A stretch of 64,000 bases of DNA from Bacteroidota bacterium. GTDB taxonomy: Bacteria; Bacteroidota; Bacteroidia; Chitinophagales; Chitinophagaceae. Positions 18,498 to 27,300 of the stretch are shown here, one piece after another (position 1 is the first letter of the stretch; each line of letters starts with the position of its first letter). Under the pieces are notes generated by a model. That model was given only the letters and a program-made list of their open reading frames with translations. It was not told where the DNA came from and searched no databases. The DNA lies in the NCBI GenBank assembly GCA_016706595.1, contig JADJJH010000007.1, positions 372,001 through 436,000 of the forward strand, given 5' to 3'. Position numbers and translations under genes: made by a program.

Positions 18498-21280
18498 TAG
18501 GTCCAACCAATGTAAATGGCGAGCCAACGCAAGTTATTACTATCGACCCAGTGGATGGTGTAATGACTGTTGTGATACCTTATTCTGCAACGGATAATGC
18601 AGGTATGACAAGCACACCAACTGGAATAGCAAATGTTCCGTTTGGTACAGTAGGAATAAGCGGTACCGTATTTAATGATGTGAATGGTTTTAAATGATGT
18701 GACAGTAAATGGTATTGGATTAGGAAATCCATCAACTACAACACTGTATGCAAATTTATTAGATGGTTTAAATAATGTAGTTGCCACAACAACAGTAAAT
18801 GCAAATGGTACTTATACTTTTGCAACAGTTTACCCTGGCACTTATTCAATTCAAGTTTCAATCAATCAAGGAACAGTGGGTCAACCGGCACCAGCTACTA
18901 GCTTACCAACAAACTGGGTGAACACAGGTGAAAACTTAGGTGTAGCTGCAGGTAATGATGGAACGGTAAATGGTATACTCACGGGTATTATTGTAGTTGC
19001 TACGAATGTAGTTGATGCGAACTTTGGAATTGAAGAATTACCAACTCCATCAACGATAACAGCGACGAGTCAAGTGAATCCAGGCGGCACAACCAGTGTA
19101 ACGGTACCACCTGCAACATTTGGTGCAACGGATCCAAGTAGTGGAACGATAACATCTATAACGATAACATCATTCCCAACTAATGCAACAACGATTACTA
19201 TCAATGGAACAACGTATACTTCAGGAACTTTCCCTGGAGGCGGTGTAACGGTTCCAACAACAACAAATGGAGAACCAACACAAGCGATAACAGTAGATCC
19301 AATTGATGGTGCTGTAACGGTAGGTATTTCATATTCAGCGACTGATAATGCAGGTATGACAAGCACACCAAGTGGTGTAGCGAATGTACCATTCTTCACG
19401 GTAGGATTAAGTGGAACTGTGTTTAATGATGTAGATGGTTTAACCGATGCAACAGTAAATGGTATTGGATTAGGAAATCCATCAACTACAACACTGTATG
19501 CAAATTTATTAGATGGTTTAAATAATGTAGTTGCCACAACAACAGTAAATGCAAATGGTACTTATACTTTTGCAACAGTTTACCCTGGCACTTATTCAAT
19601 TCAAGTTTCAATCAATCAAGGAACAGTGGGTCAACCGGCACCAGCTACTAGCTTACCAACAAACTGGGTGAACACAGGTGAAAACTTAGGTGTAGCTGCA
19701 GGTAATGATGGAACGGTAAATGGTATACTCACGGGTATTATTGTAGTTGCTACGAATGTAGTTGATGCGAACTTTGGAATTGAAGAATTACCAACTCCAT
19801 CAACGATAACAGCGACGAGTCAAGTGAATCCAGGCGGCACAACCAGTGTAACGGTACCACCTGCAACATTTGGTGCAACGGATCCAAGTAGTGGAACGAT
19901 AACATCTATAACGATAACATCATTCCCAAGTAATGCAACAACGATTACTATCAATGGAACAACGTATACTTCAGGAACTTTCCCTGGAGGCGGTGTAACG
20001 GTTCCAACAACAACAAATGGAGAACCAACACAAGCGATAACAGTAGATCCAATTGATGGTGCTGTAACGGTAGGTATTTCATATTCAGCGACTGATAATG
20101 CAGGTATGACAAGCACACCAAGTGGTGTAGCGAATGTACCATTCTTCACAGTTGGTATCAGTGGGACCGTATTTAATGATGTAGATGGTTTAACGGATGC
20201 AACAGTAAATGGAACTGGCTTAGGTAATCCATCATCAACTACGATGTATGTGAATTTATTATCAGCAGGAAATGTAGTTGCTACGACAACAGTTAATCCA
20301 AATGGAACCTATAATTTCCCAACAGTAGATCCGGGATCATATACCACCCAATTAAGCAGTGTACAAGGTACCGTAGGTCAACCTGCACCAGCTACTAGCT
20401 TACCAACAAACTGGGTGAACACAGGTGAAAACTTAGGTTTAGCTGCAGGTAATGATGGAACAGTAAATGGCATCTTAACCGGTATTACGGTAGTTGCTAC
20501 GAATGTAGTTGATGCAAACTTTGGAATTGAAGAATTACCAACTCCTTCAACGATAACAGCGACGAGTCAAGTAAATCCAGGCGGCACAACCAGTGTAACG
20601 GTACCACCAGCAACATTTGGTGCAACGGATCCAAGTAGTGGAACGATAACATCTATAACGATAACATCATTCCCAACAAATGCAACAACGATTACTATCA
20701 ATGGAACAACGTACACTTCAGGAACTTTCCCTGGAGGCGGTGTAACGGTTCCAACAACAACAAATGGTGAACCAACACAAGCGATAACAGTAGATCCAAT
20801 TGATGGTGCTGTAACGGTAGCTATACCTTATTCAGCAACTGATAATGCAGGTATGACAAGCACACCAAGTGGTGTAGCGAATGTGCCATTCTTTACAGTT
20901 GGTATCAGTGGAACTCTGTTTGATGATGTGAATGGTTTAAATGATAACACAGTAAATGGTTTAGGAAATGGAGTGCCAAGCAGTACACCTATCTATGCAA
21001 ATCTAATAGACGTATTAGGCAATGTAGTAGCAAGTGTTTTACTAAATTCAAACGGTAATTATAGTTTCAATGAAGTAAATCCTGGAACATATGATATTCA
21101 AGTGAGTACAATTCAAGGAATTGTAGGGCAGCCAGCACCGATTACCAATTTGCCAACAGGTTGGATTCATACTGGTGAGAATTTAGGTTCAACTCCAGGA
21201 AATGATGGTATTGCAAATGGAATTTTAACTTCAGTGACTGTAGTGTCTACACCGATAACTCAAGCCAATTTTGGAATCAG
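11130..21280 (+). repeat. 750-bp tandem coding repeats, 14 copies
   Basis: Copies of the segment beginning with SGTVFNDVNG start near 11133, 11912, 12661, 13411, 14158, 14908, 15658, 16408, 17158, 17908, 18658, 19408, 20158 and 20905. The central copies are spaced by exactly 750 bp and long stretches are identical in DNA, including third codon positions, while the first and last copies are diverged. This means recent unequal crossing-over or gene conversion. Copies 9, 11 and 12 form one sub-type (NGIGLGNPSTTTLYANLL) and copies 3, 5-8 and 10 another (NGVGLGNPSSTTMYVNLL, copy 5 with GD for GN), consistent with duplication of two-copy blocks. The true copy number depends on correct assembly. Confidence 0.93.
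18473..18694 (+). other. Two compensating frameshifts inside the repeat array
   Basis: Compared with the paralogous copy 1.5 kb upstream (16981-17201), this copy has lost one G (GGG to GG at 18473-18474) and gained one T (TTT to TTTT at 18688-18691). Between them the repeat protein continues in another frame, and homology returns to the original frame after 18691. One substitution lies beside each indel (G at 18501, A at 18694), while the bases between are identical to the paralog. Either a sequencing/assembly error in a near-identical repeat, or a real inactivating change. Confidence 0.85.
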
Positions 21281-22376
21281 AGAACCGATAAGTTTAGGTA
21301 ATTCAGTTTGGAACGACTTTAATAAAAATGGATTACAAGAAGTAACAGAACTAGGTATAGCAGGTGCAACTGCCAATTTATATATAGATGCAAATACCGA
21401 TGGTGTGCCAGATGGTGCAGCTATTGCTACTATCTTATCAGGTGCAAACGGAGAGTATATTTTTGATGGTTTATATGCTGGAAATTATATAGTAGGTATT
21501 GTACCTCCAAGTATTGTTGGTGGTGCATATACAAGCAGTGCAAGCGGACAAGAACTTAATCCGAATTTAAATATTGATGGTAATGATAATGGAATTAGTA
21601 CCTCTGGTGGCGAAACCATTAGCGGAACAATTACATTAACCGCAGGAACAGAACCATTAGGTGAATTACCTAATAATGCATTAGCGCCTGATGTAAATGC
21701 AAATCTTACACTCGACTTTGGCTTCTTTGTTTGTCCAAGTAATTTCACATTCAATCCAATATATGTTTGTCCAGGCTCGACCATTGATTTAACTACACTT
21801 GAGCCAACAAATTATACAGGTGGTGTATGGCGAGATAATAATGGTGTGATATTAGCAACAACCCTTGTAAGCAATGGATTATTTAATTATACGTATTCAA
21901 ATGGCTTATGTGTAGCGATGGGAAGTATTGATGTTATCGTGAATATCCCAGATTATACCCCAACTTTATCGATAGCACCAAGTGCAATTACAGGCACTTC
22001 AAATGTAAGAGTTATTGCAACGATATCTGAAATCAATAACAGGGTTCCATGTTCTGATATTTACATTATGATACCGCGACTTGAGCCTAGGTTTACTTTC
22101 TCATATAGTGATACAGCAACCGTGATGGGTGGTGTTTCGGTAAGCAACGCAGATTGGCAATATTTTGGAACCAACCCTAGTTTCTATGTTTGGAAATATA
22201 TTGGCGCAACTGCATTTCCTGCAGGTGGTTTTTCAAAGCTTGGATTTATCGGACCTTATAATCCTAATGAAACGGATGGTGAAACAAGCTTCGGTGTACA
22301 GATATTCCAAGGCTCAGGTGGAGAAGATAATTTCACAAATAATACCGATTCGGAAGTACTCATTTATTTCAGATAA
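18684..22376 (+). CDS. Giant secreted repeat protein, C-terminal part
   Basis: This is the continuation of the protein that starts at 6597, in the same frame after the second indel; the ATG at 18684 is probably not a true start. It contains the last repeats of the 250-residue family, up to the diverged SGTLFDDVNGLNDNTVNG copy at ~20905. Next comes a SdrD-B-type Ca2+-binding-like module (~21290-21720, SLGNSVWNDFNKNG, NTDGVPDG) and a ~218-residue C-terminal domain (21722-22376) containing NFTFNPIYVCPG, IAPSAITGTSNVRV, SNADWQYFGTNP and ending NNTDSEVLIYFR. That end has some DUF11-like flavour. I see no T9SS type A or B sorting tail, yet the protein is clearly exported. The same C-terminal block ends the second giant, at 30815. 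The stop lies 36 bp before the next gene, which does carry a T9SS tail. Confidence 0.78.
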   Translation: MVLNDVTVNGIGLGNPSTTTLYANLLDGLNNVVATTTVNANGTYTFATVYPGTYSIQVSINQGTVGQPAPATSLPTNWVNTGENLGVAAGNDGTVNGILTGIIVVATNVVDANFGIEELPTPSTITATSQVNPGGTTSVTVPPATFGATDPSSGTITSITITSFPTNATTITINGTTYTSGTFPGGGVTVPTTTNGEPTQAITVDPIDGAVTVGISYSATDNAGMTSTPSGVANVPFFTVGLSGTVFNDVDGLTDATVNGIGLGNPSTTTLYANLLDGLNNVVATTTVNANGTYTFATVYPGTYSIQVSINQGTVGQPAPATSLPTNWVNTGENLGVAAGNDGTVNGILTGIIVVATNVVDANFGIEELPTPSTITATSQVNPGGTTSVTVPPATFGATDPSSGTITSITITSFPSNATTITINGTTYTSGTFPGGGVTVPTTTNGEPTQAITVDPIDGAVTVGISYSATDNAGMTSTPSGVANVPFFTVGISGTVFNDVDGLTDATVNGTGLGNPSSTTMYVNLLSAGNVVATTTVNPNGTYNFPTVDPGSYTTQLSSVQGTVGQPAPATSLPTNWVNTGENLGLAAGNDGTVNGILTGITVVATNVVDANFGIEELPTPSTITATSQVNPGGTTSVTVPPATFGATDPSSGTITSITITSFPTNATTITINGTTYTSGTFPGGGVTVPTTTNGEPTQAITVDPIDGAVTVAIPYSATDNAGMTSTPSGVANVPFFTVGISGTLFDDVNGLNDNTVNGLGNGVPSSTPIYANLIDVLGNVVASVLLNSNGNYSFNEVNPGTYDIQVSTIQGIVGQPAPITNLPTGWIHTGENLGSTPGNDGIANGILTSVTVVSTPITQANFGIREPISLGNSVWNDFNKNGLQEVTELGIAGATANLYIDANTDGVPDGAAIATILSGANGEYIFDGLYAGNYIVGIVPPSIVGGAYTSSASGQELNPNLNIDGNDNGISTSGGETISGTITLTAGTEPLGELPNNALAPDVNANLTLDFGFFVCPSNFTFNPIYVCPGSTIDLTTLEPTNYTGGVWRDNNGVILATTLVSNGLFNYTYSNGLCVAMGSIDVIVNIPDYTPTLSIAPSAITGTSNVRVIATISEINNRVPCSDIYIMIPRLEPRFTFSYSDTATVMGGVSVSNADWQYFGTNPSFYVWKYIGATAFPAGGFSKLGFIGPYNPNETDGETSFGVQIFQGSGGEDNFTNNTDSEVLIYFR

Positions 22377-22412
22377 AACTCATCATAAAATTCAAATATT
22401 AAAACAAGCATT

Positions 22413-23924
22413 ATGAACAAGATAAACAACATACTACTGTTATTCATGCTTATTGCAGTAGGCGCAAACGCACAAACGGCTTATAATCCGTTTACGCAAA
22501 ATATACATTTTGCACCTGAACCAATTGCAGCTGGTTTTCCATGTGGAAGCACACAAACAGTAGAGTTTACTCAAGGCTTTACTACTGCAGCCAATGCTGT
22601 TCAATGGCAAACCAATCCGTTAACCGTAACCATTTGTGTAACTGGATTTACCTTTACAGGCTCTGCATCTTCGATAGTAAGTGGCAGTTATGCTCAATAT
22701 TTTGATTGGGCTTATGATTCCTTTGCACCAGGTTGTGTAATTGGTACACAAAACCAAACATTACAAGGCATTGGCACCAATCCGTTATTTCCCAACCCTA
22801 ATTCGTCAGGAAATATAGCCGTTACACTAACCGTTCCCGAAACTTCACCAATTGGTACCATCTTAGCGGTAAATGTAAATTTACAAGTGCCAGGATATAT
22901 GCAAATGTTTAATTCGGCGCCAGACGATAATGAGTCAACCATGACTCAAACCTATTGCCCACTATCAATTTCAGGAACTGTATACAACGACAGAAATGGA
23001 GATGCAAATGTAAACGGATTACCTATTTCAGCACCGGATGGTTCGCCGTTGTTCGCGAATCTTTTTGATTCAGTTGGTGTGGTGGTTGCCGTAGTAGCGG
23101 TTAATCCCAATGGAAACTATGAATTTTTAAATGTAAATCCATATACAACTTATGTGGTTTCAGTTGGCACCATACCTGGCGTGATAGGAAGTATTGTACC
23201 TAATACAGCGTTGCCGGGTACATGGATGCATACCGGTGAAGATTGTTGTGATATGCAAGGTACCGATGGTATTGTAGATGGTATAACCATTGTAAACGTA
23301 ACAAACTTCCGAAAATTTAATGTTGATTTTGGTATCAAAGATCCAAATGCGTTTAACCTTCCATTGGTGTTAAAAAACTTTTTTGTAAGTGAATATAACT
23401 GTACCGGTTTATTATCGTGGACTACCTCTCAGGAAATGAACACTTCACATGTTGATATTTATAGAAAAACTGAAACAGGGGTATTTGAAAAGATAGCGAC
23501 CGTGCAAGGTGCTGGAAATAGTTCAACTGAAAAAGTTTATAGCTATATCGACAAAGACATTGTAAGTGATAAAGTGTACGAATATAAATTACGTTTTGTA
23601 GATATTGATGGTCAGTTTACCGAATCTGATATTCGATCATTAAGTATGAATTGTACTACGCAATCAAATAGTATCAATATATTCCCAAATCCTGCAAGTA
23701 ACGAGTTAAATATTTTATATGTTACCGAAGCAGAAGAAGCGGAGCTGACGTTAAAAGTGGTAGATATTACAGGTCGTTCCATACTAACAAAAAACCAAAT
23801 AATAAAAAGCGGACCGAATGTAGTTACCTTCGATTTAAGTCATCTTGCGGTGGGTACCTATATGCTACGATATCATGATAATGATGCCTTAACAACAGGG
23901 ACCTTGCAATTTATTAAAAAGTAA
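22413..23924 (+). CDS. T9SS-sorted partner protein 1 with NPFTQNIHFAPEP domain
   Basis: A 503-residue secreted protein. Residues 1-20 are a signal peptide ending in ANA-Q. Residues ~21-187 are a domain I do not recognise, with NPFTQNIHFAPEP, ICVTGFTFTG, IGTQNQT and PDDNESTMTQTYC; its Cys residues are conserved in two other proteins of this locus. A SdrD-B-like module follows (SISGTVYNDRNGD to VDFGIKD, ~190-312), then a FnIII-like stretch (LLSWTTSQEMNTSHVDIYRK). The end is a T9SS type A sorting domain (IFPNPASNELNI, VVDITGRSI, LAVGTYMLRY). It should therefore be exported through T9SS and held at the surface or released. It follows the giant gene by 36 bp and precedes a terminator, so the two are likely co-transcribed and may act together. 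Confidence 0.88.
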   Translation: MNKINNILLLFMLIAVGANAQTAYNPFTQNIHFAPEPIAAGFPCGSTQTVEFTQGFTTAANAVQWQTNPLTVTICVTGFTFTGSASSIVSGSYAQYFDWAYDSFAPGCVIGTQNQTLQGIGTNPLFPNPNSSGNIAVTLTVPETSPIGTILAVNVNLQVPGYMQMFNSAPDDNESTMTQTYCPLSISGTVYNDRNGDANVNGLPISAPDGSPLFANLFDSVGVVVAVVAVNPNGNYEFLNVNPYTTYVVSVGTIPGVIGSIVPNTALPGTWMHTGEDCCDMQGTDGIVDGITIVNVTNFRKFNVDFGIKDPNAFNLPLVLKNFFVSEYNCTGLLSWTTSQEMNTSHVDIYRKTETGVFEKIATVQGAGNSSTEKVYSYIDKDIVSDKVYEYKLRFVDIDGQFTESDIRSLSMNCTTQSNSINIFPNPASNELNILYVTEAEEAELTLKVVDITGRSILTKNQIIKSGPNVVTFDLSHLAVGTYMLRYHDNDALTTGTLQFIKK

Positions 23925-23977
23925 AATTAGGGTACCAGTAACAATCATGGGTACTGATGTATAAAAAGATTATGTAT

Positions 23978-24011
23978 AGGCGGTTTGTAGATGCAAACCG
24001 CCTAATTTTTT
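23978..24011 (+). terminator. Intrinsic terminator ending the first two-gene module
   Basis: AGGCGGTTTG (23978-23987) and CAAACCGCCT (23994-24003) form a perfect 10-bp stem with a 6-nt loop, followed by AATTTTTT. Confidence 0.92.
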
Positions 24012-24317
24012 CAAATAAAATACGCGACTTCAAAAAATAAGTTATGCTCTAAGTTATTGTAATACAATATTTTAACTAATTATAATGTGATTATTTATTA
24101 TTAATACCTTTTTGTAAATTTCAGATGGCATGGTTATTGCTTGCTAGTTAGCCGTTTGTGTGGAGAAGATGTGAATTTGAGCTGTGGCATGATGTGGAAG
24201 TGAGATACAGAGCAGGCTTTACAGCAGCTTTGGACAAAAAGAAGAACGAAAATATTGTAAACCTTAAATAACAATTAAACCTTTAAAAAGTATTCATAAT
24301 TCTAAAATTAAAAGCAA
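24012..24317 (+). other. Leader region of the second module
   Basis: About 306 bp without a coding frame. The first 110 bp are AT-rich and contain TACCTTTTTG (24105-24114), a loose relative of the -7 consensus without a -33 partner. The following ~130 bp are richer in G (for example GGCATGATGTGGAAGTGAG) and could be a structured 5' untranslated region. I see no convincing promoter or riboswitch. Confidence 0.3.
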
Positions 24318-27300
24318 ATGAAAAAATTAAACTTTCTCACAATTCTGCTGATATTTTGCTATGGATTGGCCTATAGTCAGACGGCCTATAATCCATTTAC
24401 GCAAAATATCCATTTCGCGCCTGAACCAACGGCTGCCGGGTTCGAATGCGGTTCTGTGCAAACCGTTGTCTTTACACAAGGTTTAACCACTAGCGCCAGT
24501 GCCACTCAATGGGCAACAGCACCCTTAACGGTTACCATCTGTCTTCAAGGATTTGAATTTAACGGACCAGCCTCTTCTGTGGTTTCCGGTTCCTATGCCA
24601 GTAACTTTAACTGGGCCTATGTAATTGGTTCTCCGGGCTGTATCATTGGTACACAAAATCAAACCTTAGCTGGTACAGGATCTAATCCTGCTTTCCCGAA
24701 TCCTGCTTCTTCAGGTTCTATTAATCTTTCATTAAAAGTTCCTAACTCTTCTCCTGTTGGTACTACCTTAAAAGTTGATGTTACTTTACAAGTACCAGCT
24801 TATATGGCTCTCTTTAATTCTGTTCCTGATGATAATGAGTCTACACAAACGCAAACTTATTGCGGATGTTATGTTCTCACTGATGCCGGTACAGTTGCCG
24901 CAAACCAATCATTTTGTGTAAGTGGCGATCCTGCTGCATTTACTTCATCTGCTCCAGCAAGTGGTGGTAGCGGTGGTATTATCTTATATCAATGGCAAAA
25001 TTTAGTAGGTGCAACTTGGACTGATATCCCTGGTGCAACCTCATTAGGTTATGATGCGCCAACAGTTTCAAACACTACACAATATCGTCGTAATGCGAAA
25101 AGAAGTTTGTGTGGAGGTTGGATTAGTTCTAATGTATTAACTGTAACTATAAATTCATTACCGGTTGTAGATGCCGGCAGTGATCATAATTTAGATTGTA
25201 ATACTACTTCAGCGCTTATTGGAACTGCTGATATTCCAGGTAATTCATATGCTTGGAGTCCATCAACTGGTTTAAGTGCAAACAATATCGCGCAACCTAC
25301 TGCTAACCCTTCGGCCACAACAGTGTATACTGTAACGGTTACCGGCGCTAATGGTTGTACGGCTTCTGATGTTGTTACTGTAAATGTAAATACGGTTCCT
25401 CCTGTTACTGATGCGGGAAGTGATAAATTTTTAACTTGTTCTGTTACCTCAGCTGTAATTGGTACAGCGGCGGTTGCAGGAAATTCTTATTCATGGAGTC
25501 CTGCATTAGGTTTAAGTGCTACTAATATTGCTCAACCTACTGCAAATCCTTCAGTAACCACAAGTTATACTGTAACGGTTACTGGTAGTAATGGTTGTAC
25601 AGCTACTGATGTAGTTTTAGTTGATGTAAATACAGCACCTCCTGTTGTAAATGCAGGTACTGATCGTTTTTTGAATTGTAATGTCACATTAACAGTAATC
25701 GGAACTTCTGCTATCGCAGGAAATTCTTATTCATGGAGTCCTTCTTTAGGTTTAAGTAATGCGTCAATTGCACAACCAAATGCGAATCCTTCTGTAACTA
25801 CAACTTATACAGTTACTGTTACCGGAACTAATGGTTGTACTGCTACTGATGTAGTTATCGTGAATGTTGATACAACACCTCCGGTTGCTGATGCAGGAAC
25901 TGATAAAAACTTAACTTGTTCGCTTACTTCAGAAGTCATTGGATCGGCTGCGATTGCTGGTAATTCATATTCATGGAGCCCAGCCACTGCTTTAAGTGCA
26001 ACGAATGTTGCTCAACCTACAGCTAATCCTTCGGCTACAACATCATATACTGTTACCGTTACCGGAACTAATGGTTGTACTTCAACTGATGTAGTTACTG
26101 TAAACGTTAATACAGTACCTCCGGTGGTTGATGCGGGAACAGATAAAAATTTAACTTGTACTACAACTTCTGCAACTATAGGTTCAACTGCTATTGCAGG
26201 AAATACTTATGCTTGGAGTCCAGCTACAGGTTTAAGCGCTACAAATATTGCGCAACCTGTTGCGAATCCTTCTGTTACTACAACCTATACAGTTACTGTA
26301 ACCGGTACGAATGGTTGTACTGCAACCGATGTGGTTGTTGTAAATGTAAATACGGTGCCACCGGTTACCGATGCTGGTTCTGATGCATTTTTAACTTGTT
26401 CAACAACTTCAGCTATCATTGGAACTTCAGCTTTACCTGGTCATTCATATTCATGGAGCCCGTCTTTAGGATTAAGCTCAACCAATGTAGCTCAACCAAC
26501 TGCTAGTCCTGCCGCTACTACTTCATACACAGTTACAGTTACTGGTACCAATGGTTGTACCTTAACCGATGTTGTAGTTGTAAACGTGAATACAGCACCA
26601 CCGGTTGTGGATGCAGGAACAGATAAAAACTTAAATTGTACGAATACGTCTTCAACCATTGGAACAGCTGCTATCGCAGGAAATTCATATAGCTGGAGTC
26701 CTTCTATCGGATTAAGTGCAACAAATATTGCTCAACCAATTGCAAATCCCTTATCAACAACTAACTATACAGTTACTGTTACCGGAACTAACGGTTGTAC
26801 TGCAACTGATGTAGTAACTGTGAATGTAGATATTGCTCCGCCAACAGTGGATGCAGGGTCAGATAGAAACTTAAATTGTAATATCACTTCGGCGATTATT
26901 GGAACTTCTGCTTTAGCAGGAAATTCATATAGTTGGAGTCCTTCTACAGGATTAAGCGCAACTAACATTGCACAACCTACAGCAAATCCTTCAGCAACTA
27001 CATCATATACAGTTACTGTTACCGGAACAAATGGTTGTACTTCAACAGATGTAGTTTTAGTAAATGTAAATACAACACCTCCGACGGTTGATGCAGGGTT
27101 TGACAAAAACTTAAATTGTACTACTACCTCTTCGTCAATAGGAACTACTTCTATTCCTGGTTATTCTTATTCTTGGAGCCCTGCAACTGGCTTAAGTGCA
27201 ACGAATATTGCACAACCTATTGCTAGTCCATTAAGTACTACAACCTATACAGTTACCGTTACCGGAACCAATGGTTGTACTGCAACCGATGTGGTGGTTG

